Shown: positions 10,330 through 19,850, counted from the stretch's first letter. The stretch: 24,307 bases of DNA from Jimgerdemannia flammicorona (GCA_003990745.1 RBNI01001111.1:1-24307), one strand, 5' to 3'. Program-made: numbers and translations. Notes: generated by a model from the letters alone, not told the origin.

Positions 10330-10440
10330 CAGATGAGATTTGATTCAGGTTCATCATGTGATAGATTTGAATCAACTCAGATTGGTCTTGTGATCTGATC
10401 TGGATTGATCCAGATTGATCCAGATTGATCCATCTGGATT
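10330..10440 (+). repeat. Right subterminal region of hAT copy A
   Basis: Contains CATCATGTGATAG (10352-10364), an inverse match to TATCACATGA near the left end, then GAATCAACTCAGATT, and then three to four tandem ATTGATCCAG units (10403-10437). Copy A' lacks this segment because its homology stops at the point matching 10303. Confidence 0.55.
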
Positions 10441-11093
10441 GAAATCTTTGGTGACATTATTCTTTCTTTTGTTCATTTTACTCTTGTTTTTTTTTTCCTG
10501 CTGCACTTTGGTAACATCACCCTTTCCTTTTGTTCTCTCTCTTTTCTTTATTCTTTTTCTTTATTCTTTCTTGCCACATCACAAGCAAACAAAACAGCAG
10601 CCCTTAATTCATATATTGGTCTAATCTACTTATTTTTCACCCTACAATGATCATCAAAAGAGGGAGTATTCAAGGTGGAAATGCACTCTCTGCTGATAAT
10701 GTTAGATTCTTTCTCATATGGGCAGTACACAAGCTACTTATTGAGAGCCAAAGGGGCAATGGTGGTAGTGATGGTGGTAGTGATGGCAATGGTGATGGTG
10801 ATGGCAGTGGCAATGGCAGTGGTGATGATGGGGATGAGGGAGAATTCCGGCAACAACTCATAGCAGCCCTTCGGATCTCAGAATTCACAGACCTCATAGC
10901 TATATATATGGCAGCCTTTTTGGAGTAGCCAATAGTAGATATAGATTGCTCACTTGGCCACCATGTATTTACTTGTATTTATTTAAATTTCCCCAGTATG
11001 ACCCAATTCACCTTGTACTTTTCTTAGGGTCTACAGCTCTATGGTGAGATCTGCCAACTTTATTTGTAACATCTGGTCAAGATGAAGAAAGGT
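10441..11093. other. Spacer between A and B with no counterpart in the inverted copy
   Basis: A pyrimidine-rich tract (10441-10575) holds two copies of a CTTTGGTRACATYA-T-rich motif. Next comes a 93-codon open frame (10647-10928) with a hydrophobic start, a Gly/Asp/Ser/Asn run from a GGTGAT/GGCAGT hexamer-like repeat (about 10770-10835) and a hydrophobic end. I recognise no domain; it could be an N-terminal exon of the block B gene or noise. A (CTCA)n run at 11244-11266 lies just inside block B. Confidence 0.4.
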
Positions 11094-12669
11094 TGGTGGA
11101 TGTTATAGAGCATGCCTTTGGTGGCTGAGCTGTTGAGTCAATACATCACATAGTAGAGGTCTTAAAAGGAACAGAAGCAAGCCTTCATGAGCAATCTTAT
11201 ACAACTCATGCAACTCATTGGCATGTAACTCATTGGCATACAGCTCACTCACTCACTCACTCACTCATGCTCTTTTTCTGAAATACCCATCTCTGTGTTT
11301 TATTTAATTTTATTTTTTACATGGTCTCCCCCTAAAAAATACCCACACCCACATGTAACCCACATGCATGCAACCTGTCTGCATGCAACCTGTCTACATG
11401 CAACCCATCTGTACACAACCCATCCACATGCAACCCATCTGTACACTTATCTCAGTCACTCAGATCAAGGCTCAGTTCCATTAGAAAGGAGAGTTCAAAG
11501 TTACCTGAGTTCAACTATGTCTGGCATCTGATCAAATAGAGAAATTCAAGGGCAAGATATTCAGTATGAGCAGTACCAGCATTGTCATCAAGGCTTGGGG
11601 GTCTATATTTGAATCAGAGCCAATCATTCTCAACCAAGGGGTCCATTGGCCAGCAGGAGTAACCAATGACAAAGAGAACCATATCATTATTAATGAATAT
11701 GGAGAGGTGGTTGTGATAGTGGTAAGGAACCTCTATGGTGATGAGCTTCACCACCACATCAATGAGATTTGCAAAGATTGCATCAAATACTGGATAGTAG
11801 GAAAGAGGGGGCGAAAAAAGCAAGAAGGGGGGGTTTAGACAGGAATTGGGTATACTGTAACACTGGTGAAGAGTGGGTTCCAGAGTTCCAAAATCCCCCA
11901 CACTTATCTTTCTTTTTTTTTTCTCCTCCCCAGATAAATCACACTCTTTGCTGATATACTCTTTTTGATACAATTCTAGAGATGCACAAGATTCTGTACC
12001 CCTACTGGAACTTTAGAAGTACCATCAAAGAGCAAACTATATACAAGCATGACATGGCCTATATAGTGATAGTAGCTATGATCTGGAGTTCTTTGAGCAG
12101 ATTGGTAGAGTGTATGGCAGGCCAGCTTGGTGGTGATCTCAGCACAGCTGTATGTACATTCTTGGTGCAATTTAGTGTACCATATGAGGTGAGGAGCTCC
12201 ACTTTTTTGGAGTGCTGCAGCCCGGGGGGTTTCTGCAGTCCAGGGGGTTTCTGCCCCCCTGTACACAAAAAGGACTGACCAGTTGCCATCTGTTTTGGCA
12301 GGTTTCTAAGCCAGGGCTCTTGGGGCTGGACCAAGGGCAGGTGTCTACCAGTACAGCCTGGCAGTATGAGGTCCTGGGCCAAGGGTTCACCCAACCATAT
12401 ACTTGTGTCACATCAGGATACATCAGGCATAATGTTTCTCTGCCCATACACACAGACAACAATGTCACCCCAGTAATGTTTTATATCCCAGAAAGGAAGG
12501 GCCCAACCTGGGAGGATAGTGGAGGAGTTTGGTATGACCTTATCTACAGTTTTGGGGTCCCATTTGCAGCCAACACAGCTGTTCTCTTCCAACCATATGA
12601 CCACCACAGTATCATTACCTTTGAGGAGAGCTCAGACATAATAGTCATTGCACTCACAATGGATGATAG
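11094..12669 (+). mobile_element. Block B, direct copy (repeat unit beside the hAT element)
   Basis: This block has an inverted homologue at 16645-18253. Homology starts at TGGTGGATGTT (11094; 18253-18243 on the other strand) and ends at GATGATAG (12662-12669; GATAATAG in the other copy). It holds a 15-bp minisatellite and a spliced ORF. At its right end it passes directly into the tail of hAT copy A'. Whether B is a separate mobile element or part of a composite with the hAT is unresolved. Confidence 0.7.
11355..11445 (+). repeat. 15-bp minisatellite encoding a pentapeptide repeat
   Basis: About six units of GCATGCAACCTGTCT type encode H-A-T-C-L/H-A-T-H-L in one frame. The inverted copy (17863-18000) has about nine to ten units, so unit number differs between the copies. 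Confidence 0.85.
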
Positions 12670-12685
12670 GCTCATCAAGACCTAG
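11566..12685 (+). pseudogene. Spliced ORF of block B, possible 2OG-Fe(II) (TET/JBP-like) oxygenase
   Basis: Three open exons join in phase 0: 11566-11796, 11982-12188 and 12302-12685, with GT-AG introns (donor GTAGGA, acceptor TCTAGAG; donor GTGAGG, acceptor TTTTGGCAG). Exon 1 contains an I-N-E-Y-G-E-V-V-V-I segment. Exon 3 contains I-H-T-D-N-N, then G-G-V-W-Y-D-L, then F-A-A-N-T-A-V-L-F and D-H-H-S-I. The HxD ... H spacing resembles a double-stranded beta-helix Fe(II)/2OG oxygenase, and the GG-W-DL ... H pattern recalls fungal TET/JBP proteins. Against this, no Arg sits where the 2OG-binding Arg is expected. In the inverted copy exon 1 is open further upstream, whereas here in-frame stops precede 11566, so this copy is probably N-terminally broken. 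The last ~6 codons run into hAT copy A'. Function unproven. Confidence 0.38.
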
Positions 12686-12712
12686 GACCGACAAGTGGAG
12701 CAGTTTTTGTGA

Positions 12713-12795
12713 GATTTAGGCAATCTTTCATAAGGGATAGGCAGTCTTTCGTAAGGGTTAGGTAGTCATTTTGTATGGATTGGGTAGTCTTATAT
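12713..12795 (-). repeat. 21-bp tandem repeat in hAT copy A'
   Basis: About four degenerate units of the type found at 10181-10260, inverted (AGGCAGTCTTTCGTAAGGG on the plus strand). Confidence 0.75.
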
Positions 12796-12864
12796 AGGGG
12801 GTTGGGCTGGGCATCTCTTCTGTAGCACTAGCTTAGCCATTATACAGGGCCCTACCAGCCCCTT

Positions 12865-12910
12865 GGCCCTGCTCTGCAGTGCTGCTGGTGTAGCACTGCA
12901 GTGTAGGGCC
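12865..12910. repeat. Strong hairpin (two-part inverted repeat)
   Basis: GGCCCT (12865-12870) pairs with AGGGCC (12905-12910), and CTGCAGTGCT (12874-12883) pairs with AGCACTGCAG (12892-12901). The two helices are separated by a 3-by-3 internal loop and capped by an 8-nt loop. The counterpart in copy A (about 10055-10105) has lost much of the pairing. Confidence 0.85.
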
Positions 12911-12964
12911 AGGGTGTCTATGGGACCTGAACTGGCAATAGGGCCCAAATCTGTAGTGGACTTT

Positions 12965-13064
12965 GACTGCCAGAAGCACCCTCCAACTGCTGAAAACACC
13001 CTCCGACTGTCAGAAGTACTCTCTGACCACCAGAAGTACCCTCTGACTGCCAGAAGTACCCTCT
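12965..13064 (-). repeat. 20-bp tandem repeat, five units, in hAT copy A'
   Basis: Five units of GACTGCCAGAAGTACCCTCT (plus-strand form), the inverse of the array at 9901-10000. Confidence 0.9.
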
Positions 13065-13109
13065 AACCCAGACTCCTTGACAGCTTAGGGCTGCTTCTAT
13101 GTTACTGGC

Positions 13110-13580
13110 AGAGGGCTACAAATTTTGCGCACTTCCTTCACTTGCTCTGCCCGTCCTGGATACTTGCAGCTTGGGACTGCCCCTTGCTGCCAGCAGAGGG
13201 CTACAAATTTTGTGTGCTCCCTCTACTGACCCTGTACCCACCAACTCTGCCAACTGACCCTACCCACTGATCTGGGCGCTGACAGCTTGGGGCTGCCCCT
13301 CACTGCTGGCAGAGGGTCATAAATTTTGTGCACTCTCTCTGCCTACCCCCCCTCCATCTACCCCTCCTCTGCCTACCCCCCCTCCTGCCTACTCCCCCTC
13401 TGCCAACCCCCCCAACCTGGACACTTACAGCTTGGGGCTGCTCCTTGCTGCTGGCAAAGGGCCACAAATTTTGCATGCTCCCTCTGCTGACCCCATGCCC
13501 ACCCACTGATCCACCCACCAACCCAGGCACTGATAGCTTGGGGCTACCTCTTGCTGCTGGCAGAGGGCCACAAATACTGT
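13110..13580 (-). repeat. ~100-bp tandem repeat, five units, with a C-rich insert
   Basis: Five units containing AGAGGGCYACAAATTTTG (plus strand; near 13110, 13197, 13312, 13455 and 13562) mirror 9426-9890. Unit spacing is enlarged by a C-rich stretch (13346-13413) with five runs of 4-7 C, which is G-rich on the minus strand. Confidence 0.88.
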
Positions 13581-13741
13581 GCACTCCCTCTACCACCAAC
13601 CCTGCCGACCACTGCCCCACTTGGACTGCAAACTCTGGGCCAAGTTCTTAGCTTTTTTAACCTTTTTATTATTTTTGAAAGGTATTAAATATTCCACAAG
13701 GCCAACCAACTTATCTGCAAACCCCCAGGACCTACTGAATT

Positions 13742-16190
13742 TTAGTGGCCCAAGCCCAACCAAGACTTCAGACACATATATACCCAGATTATCTCAGTGT
13801 TCAGCACACACCTCTTTGGGGCAATGAGGTCCACCCCACCTGAGAACACCCACTCAACAGGAGTGCTGGAGACAGAAATTGCCAGATAGTCCTGAGCTAT
13901 ACCACATAGACTGGGGAAGTCAGTTTGACACAGCTGCATGCTCTGGTGGATAGAGCAGTGGTTAGATTGGTGGGTTAAATTAGCCCAACATCTGTCTGAC
14001 AACCCACCTTCTATCAGTTGAGTACCTCCATACCCTCCAGTAGGATCATGCAGTTGCTGGCAAGATAAATGATAAGTTTGTCTATTGATGGCAGCTCTTC
14101 TACTGATGGCTCCCTCTTCCTCTTTCTGCTGAAGTAAATGTGAGACAGAAGGGATCCCTCAGCATATTTATCCAGACTTCAGCTGGAACCTTGCAGCGGC
14201 ATGTAGTTTTCCCAGTATACTTTGATTATGGCCTGCTTGGTTCTCTCAATAAAGTGCTGCTCCCAGCCCTGATCTTTATGGTATTGTAGCTTTAAGCATG
14301 GGTCTAGCACTGTTTGAAGAAAAGAAAAGAGTGAGTTTTTGCAGGGGTTTCTCTGTTTTGGAAGGGGCAATGGCTACATGCCAACATTGACATATTTGTA
14401 CTGATTGAGTATATAGTGGTATCTGTTTGGAAGTAGTATTTTCTGAGCAACCTCCACAGCATCTCTCTGATCTGGGCTCAACCATAAATTACTACAACCC
14501 TCCAGTCTATCCTCGAGCTTATTCTCTAGCCAGTCAATCAGAAGGTTGTATACTGATATTGCCAAGCTTATTGTTGGGGTCATTTGTTTGACTATATCCT
14601 TTGTACAATCATCGAAACACTGGTAGTTATATGTGGTGAGGTGTTGCATTGTGCAAAGACAGACAAAACAAGTGTAGAGATAGACAAAACAAGTGTAGAG
14701 GTAGATAAAACAAGTGTAGAGCCAGAGCAATCACCACTTACTTTCAAAACTCTGACAATATTCCTAAGTACATTCTACTCACTTTCACCTAGAGCCTCAG
14801 CCCGTATTTCCTTATCAGCCACCACCATTGAATCTATTGGCTTTTTTTGTTTTTTTTGAAAATAAATCTTCAATCATCCAAAACAAGTTGCTTCAGCTGA
14901 CCAAAGAAAAAAAAAACGCATACTACAGCAAACTCTAGCATATGCTGGATCATTGCAAATATTGAGTTTCAACATATACAGACATCCAATATAAGCTCTT
15001 TCAGGACTAAACTAATTGCCCTACACTATGTAGTGAATTTGTCTTATCATTGTAGGGATAATCAGACTGACACAACCAGTTTGCATAGCTTGGAAATTGT
15101 ACTCAGGGCCCCTCCTCTCTTGGATATTTTGTCTACATGTGTAAGATAGTCCTAAACAGCAAGGTTCAGTATGTGGGCCTGGCATCATACACAGTAGCTT
15201 TCTGTACTAAAGGCCATGTTTTCATGTTTGAGGCTGGCTGCTAAAATGTTGAGTTGTTTGTAGCATTGTCTGTCATAATGGCCAAAATCTATACTTGAAA
15301 TATTTGGTTGGCAAATTTATGTGAAAATAAATAACCAATAAAATCTGATTTGTTTTAGGACCTCTCTCAAAACACTGACCTAATGGCAAGCCCCCCTTTT
15401 TTACCTTGGTTGTAATCCCAAGCTCCTGGATATAACTAATAAAAGCATCTGTAATGTTGTCTCCAGAATGAGGGCTAGTAAGTTTGACAAAGTCAAGAGT
15501 GAGAGATTTAAGCTGCTAATCGAGGTCAATCCAATGACTGGTAATACCCAGAAATGAAATTACATTGGGGGATGTCCATGTGTCAATCATAAATGAAATT
15601 TTGCCTGCTGAATTCTGCTTATTGAATGTGAGGTTAAATTGGTGAGCTCTTTTATATAATTCAGCTTACAAAGGTCATGGTGCTGCTCTTATTTTACCTG
15701 AAGTATCTGGTGGAGATTGTCATGCTCCTTTCTATAGGCCTCCAGAACATCTTTGCAAATAGTATCAGTACTTGGCAAATATAAATCATGCTTGAGGAGG
15801 CCAAAGATGCTATGCAATTGATTATTTTCAATAGTTGTGAATGACTGGTCTATATACACAATTTAGCAAATGAGCTGATTTTAAAATTCTGCTGAAGAGT
15901 ATGGCTAAATATTATTGATTAAACAGTGTTATTGATATAGAAATGGTTGGGCAATCAGACAAATGTACCCACTATAGCTTAGATGTCAATTTTATTTGTC
16001 TTCATGTTCTTTTTGATTTTGTTAGAGTACTTGTCTTTTATGTGTCACTATATGTTCGAAGTCATACCACCAAGCATTTTGAACTTCTGGCTAGTGCAGT
16101 TTATGGGGGTAGATGAAACAATATCATATGTGTGTCAAAACAAAAGTGTCAATAGGTATATCTTAATTTTTTACCTGCAATAATTACAAA
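13742..16190 (-). pseudogene. hAT transposase relic, copy A'
   Basis: Same domain order as the copy at 6775-9255, but some sites are better preserved. The zinc-finger start keeps C-N-Y-C (codons 16188-16177). The core block reads F-M-I-D-T-W-T-S with the Trp intact (about 15591-15566), whereas copy A has a stop there. The TGA before C-Q-A-H-I-L-N (about 15160) is shared with copy A. The dimerisation domain is open at 14002-13742 (L-A-I-S-V-S-S-T-P-V-E-W-V-F-S ...). Stops elsewhere make it inactive. An A/T-rich run near 14842-14860 corresponds to the A-run of copy A. Confidence 0.85.
14657..14719 (-). repeat. 21-bp tandem triplication inside the hAT transposase relic
   Basis: Three units of AGATAGACAAAACAAGTGTAG type (plus strand) occur where copy A has a single degenerate unit (about 8310-8340). 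This is a private expansion of A'. Confidence 0.88.
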
Positions 16191-16435
16191 CAACATCATC
16201 TCCTATCTTAGTACAATATTGCCAGATTTTGGAGTAAGGATTGTGTGGAAGGTGTGGAACTATCAGAGATGTTTAACTTGAAGCATCATTAGTACTGTGA
16301 ACTGTTGAAGACTGATCTGTTGATATGTGTATTTGCATGTTTGTATATGTATGTGTATACATGTATGTATATATGTATATTATATATACATATGTGTGTA
16401 TTGTATTGTGAATGCATCTGGCATATGAGTCATGT

Positions 16436-16560
16436 AGAGGATTTGGATTGGAGGATTGAGTGATTTGGATTGAGTGATTCAGATTGGGGTGGTTTGGATA
16501 GATGATTCAGATGGGGTGATTTGGATGGGGTGATTCAGATTAATCTGAGTTGATTCAGAT
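16436..16560 (-). repeat. 14-bp subterminal repeat of hAT copy A'
   Basis: Plus-strand units such as GATTGAGTGATTTGGATTGA and GATTCAGATGGGGTGATT are the inverse of the array at 6330-6580, with fewer copies and GGGGTG variants. Confidence 0.8.
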
Positions 16561-16649
16561 GGCTTTGGATTTGAGATTTAGATCAAACTATCATGTGATG
16601 AATTGAATCTGGATTTGATTCGAATTGACTCATTCAGAGCACTACTATT

Positions 16650-17862
16650 ATCTGTTGTGAGTGTGACAACTGTTATGTTTGAGCTCTTCTCAAAGGCAAC
16701 AGTACCATGGTGGTTATGTGGTTGGAATAGGATGGCCATGTTGGTTGCAAACAGGACTCCAAAATCATATGTAAGGTCATACTAGACACTACTACTATCC
16801 TTCCAGGTTGGGCCCTTCCTTTCTAGGATGTAAAATATTACTGGGGTGATATTGTTATCTATATGTGTGGGCAGAGAAATATTGTATCCAATATATCCTG
16901 ATGTGATATGAATATATGGTTGGGTGAACCCTTGGTCCAGAACCTCATACTATTAGACTGTACTGATGGATGCCTATTCTTAGTTCAGCCCTGAGAGCCC
17001 TGGCTTGGAAACCTGCCAAAATGGATGATAACTGGTCAGTCATTTTTGCGTATAATGGGGCAGAAACCCCCTGGGCTGCAGAAATCCCCTGGGCTGTAGC
17101 ACCCAAAAAAAGCAGAGCTCCTCACCTCATATGGCATACTAAATTGCACCAAGAATGTATATATAGCTGCACTGAGATCACCATCAAGCTGGCCTGCCAT
17201 ATGTTCTACCAATATGCTCAAAGAACCCCAGATCATAGCTGCCATCACCACACAGGCCATGTCATGCTCATGTGTAGTTTGCTCTTTGACAGCACTTCTA
17301 AAGTTCCAGTAAGGGTACAGAATCTTGTGTATCTCTGAAATTATATTAAAAAGAATATGTTGGCAAAGAGTGTAATTTATCTAGAGAGGAGTAAAAAAAA
17401 AAGGAGATGAGTATGGGGGATTTTGGAACTCTGGAACTCACCCTTTGCCAGTATTACAGTATACCCAATTTCCCCCCCTCTTTGCTTTTTTTGCCCCCTC
17501 TTTCCTATCATCTAGTATTTGATACAATCCTTATAAATCTCATTGATGTGGTAGTAAAGCTCATCACTATAGAGATTCCTTACCACTATTATAACTACCT
17601 CTCTGTGTTTGTTAATAAAGATATAGTTCTCTTTATCATTCGTTACTCTTGCTGGCCAATGGACTCCTTGGTCAAGAATGATTGGCTCTGATTCAAATAT
17701 AGACTCCCAAGCCTTGATGACAATGCTGGTACTGCTAATACTGAATATTTTGTCCTTGAATTTCTCTATTTGATCAGATGCTAGATGTGGTTGAACTTGA
17801 GTAACTTTGAACTCTCCTTTCCAATAGAACTGAGCCCTGATCTGAGGGACCAAGATAAGCAT
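16650..17862 (-). pseudogene. Inverted copy of the block B spliced ORF
   Basis: Exons correspond to those at 11566-12685. Exon 1 is 17862-17515 and extends ~40 codons further upstream than the other copy is open. Exon 2 is 17332-17126 and stays open across the 207 nt. Exon 3 begins at 17012 after TTTTGGCAG but contains stops early on (about 16985-16970). The intron 1 donor that reads GTAGGA in copy B is GATAGG here, a lost GT. The copy is therefore broken by a splice site and by stops. The region matching the putative second metal His is H-H-G-T-V-A-F, again without a downstream Arg. Confidence 0.5.
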
Positions 17863-18000
17863 ATAGATGGGTTATATGTGGACAGGTTGTATGCAGATGA
17901 GTTGCATATAGATGGGTTGCATGCAGACAGGTTATATGCAGACAGATTGCATGTGGACAGGTTGCATATAGGCAGGTTGTATGTGGATGGGTTGCATGTG
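17863..18000 (-). repeat. 15-bp minisatellite, nine to ten units
   Basis: Plus-strand units like GTTGCATGCAGACAG mirror 11355-11445 but with more copies. The open frames on both strands here follow from the 15-bp period. Confidence 0.85.
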
Positions 18001-18253
18001 GGTGTGAGTGTTTTTTAGAGAGAGACCATGTAAAAAATGAAGTTAAATAAAACATGGAGATGGGTATTTCAGAAAAAGAATATGAGTGAATGAGTTGCAT
18101 ACTGATGAGTTGTATATCAATGAGTTGCATAAGTTGCACAAGTTGTACAAGATTGCTCATGAAGACTTGCTTCTATTCCTTTTGAGACCTCTGCTATACA
18201 ATGCATTGACTCAACAGCTCAGCCACCAAAGGTATGCCCTGCAACATCCACCA

Positions 18254-19850
18254 GCAGTCTCATTCCACTCCTCCTCCAGGACATATACCAGCTCATCCTT
18301 GCCAACTGTCACCACCTGTCCCCCTTTCACCAAATCAGAAACTCTAAAGTGGACCTGCTTGGTACCATGCATTGGCATATCCTCAGCTACCCTGCTCTTT
18401 GCAGCAGGCCTTGCCTGATCAGAGGGGGAGTATCCTCTATGATAGGTTCCCAGACTTCAAATGTATCATCCTCAAATGGGTCCATATGTGGTATCTTCCC
18501 AGCCTCCTCCAGAACTCTCTCTACTACTTCTCCTCCCTTACTGGTCCAGACACTTGCCTCTGTACCCCCAGACTTCTCAGTACCACTTCTCTTCCCTTAC
18601 TGACCCAGACACTTGTCTCTGCACCCCCAGACTCCTCAGTACCACCATCATTCTTCTTTACTCTATCTTCTATACTCATCAATAGCTCTCTCTGCCTCTT
18701 ATGCCCCTGAGCCCTTTCCAACTGTCTTCTGTCAGTATGAATATGCTTTTCTTCCACAATCTCCAAATGCATCAACTCCATATATCTCTTCCAGGCCTTT
18801 GCTCTCTGCTTGATAGCTCTACTCATCTCCTTCAGAGCCTCTAACAGATCTTCCTCCTTCTCACTCTCTTTCACCCTTGATATCCAACAAATGAAAGTCT
18901 CCCATAGCATCACCAATGGCCAGTTACTTGTCTTTCTAGTGGTCTCCTTCCCTGCCAGTCAAATTCTGATGTCAACATCTCCAATCCTGATAGTGGTCCC
19001 CTCCTATATCTGGAAACCAATATCAACTATATCACCATACTCTGCCATCACCTCCTCAACCCTCCTCCTCATTTCAACCACCATTACCATAGGCACCCCC
19101 CTTCACCAGCAACTGAACCACTCTGGGGTCCCACCTAAGACAGCATACTATAGGGACCACTACTTCTCCAACTGCCACTCCAGTCTTCAGAGTCTCTTCT
19201 AGTGGGTCTGCCTTCTCAAAGCCCACCTCAACCCCCTCTAGATTCTTCAGGAACTTCACTGAAGCAGCCCCAGTCACCTGCTTTGAGATAATCCCCAAGA
19301 CCATTCTTGCCATCACCACTAAGCCTCAGAAGCATAAGGTTGCTATAAACTCTGAGATTGACTTCTTAAGAAATGGTGCCACCACCAGCCCTATCATATC
19401 ATCTGCCAGGTCCCCCTTCTGCTTCAGGAACCCCTGCCCCACCTTGCTATCAGCTATCACATCTCTTTTATTTTTTTTCTGATTCCCTGTCACACTTCCA
19501 TCAGTAGTCCTACTCCCAGCTACAGCACCTCTAGCTCCTATGCTCACATTCCTTATCTGGGTACCACTCTCCCTACCAACACTTGCCTTACTCTTCTCCT
19601 CAGTAGCACCAGTCCTAGCTCCAACTAGCTATCTACTCTCCTTCACCTTGTCCACAAAGCTAGGGGGCCAGACCTTCTCTTACTTCCACCTGACACCAGT
19701 CCTTCTCTAGATCTCTCTCTACCCTTCAACCCTCCAAAGGCCTCCATCCCTAGTATATAACCTCTCTCTACATTCTATCAGCCAAATGCCCCAGGTTCAC
19801 CTGACTCAGCATACCTGTTGGAACTCTTACTCAATGACATTTTTATAGTA
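18254..19850 (-). pseudogene. Charged ORF relic of an unrecognised mobile element
   Basis: The minus strand is open in successive frames: an ATG near 19840, then 19547-19326, 19319-19074 and 18916-18524, then further open sequence to about 18260. Frameshifts and a few stops separate them. The encoded chain is polar. It begins with Ser/Gly/Arg-rich sequence, has a V-A-P-F-L-K-K-S-I-S block, then a Lys/Glu/Arg-rich segment (18870-18650) likely to be helical or coiled-coil, then an acidic D-P-F-E-D-D-T-F region. No zinc knuckle, RT or transposase motif is seen. It could be the ORF1 (gag-like) part of a LINE, perhaps the family at 102-2594, but nothing in the window links them. Confidence 0.45.

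Larger units (their letters stand above)
6214..10440 (+). mobile_element. hAT-family DNA transposon relic, copy A
   Basis: The left boundary is placed at TAGTGCTCTGAATGAGTCAA because homology with the inverted copy (its head at 16644) begins exactly there, while the outside sequences differ (gypsy RT here). Homology to A' runs to about 10303. A further ~135 bp (to 10440) again holds a TATCACATGA-like motif in inverse orientation to the head (6256-6268 versus 10352-10364), so I include it as the probable right subterminal region. Between lie a broken hAT transposase and several tandem-repeat blocks. A clean terminal inverted repeat pair and an 8-bp target duplication could not be established. 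Confidence 0.75.
12670..16644 (-). mobile_element. hAT-family DNA transposon relic, inverted copy A'
   Basis: This is the inverse of 6214-10295 over its full length, with the same order of parts: head at 16644, 14-bp array, transposase, ~100-bp array, 20-bp array, 21-bp array, tail at 12670. It lacks the final ~135 bp present in copy A. Both ends abut block B tails: GATGATAG (12662-12669) on the left and CTATTATC (16646-16653) on the right, which are inverted rather than direct repeats. A simple insertion with an 8-bp target duplication is therefore not shown. Confidence 0.75.
16645..18253 (-). mobile_element. Block B', inverted copy
   Basis: Inverse of 11094-12669 along its length. Its tail touches the head of hAT A' (16644) and its upstream end (18253) abuts a different minus-strand ORF relic. 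With block B it forms ~1.6-kb inverted repeats flanking A'. Confidence 0.7.

Noticed and set aside
10415..10624. Hydrophobic plus-strand open frame resembling a membrane segment
   Set aside because: It is the translation of a T-rich pyrimidine tract; low complexity alone explains it.
13300..13651. Open frames on both strands rich in Pro/Leu or Gly/Arg
   Set aside because: Same array in the inverted copy, inflated by C-rich runs; not genes.
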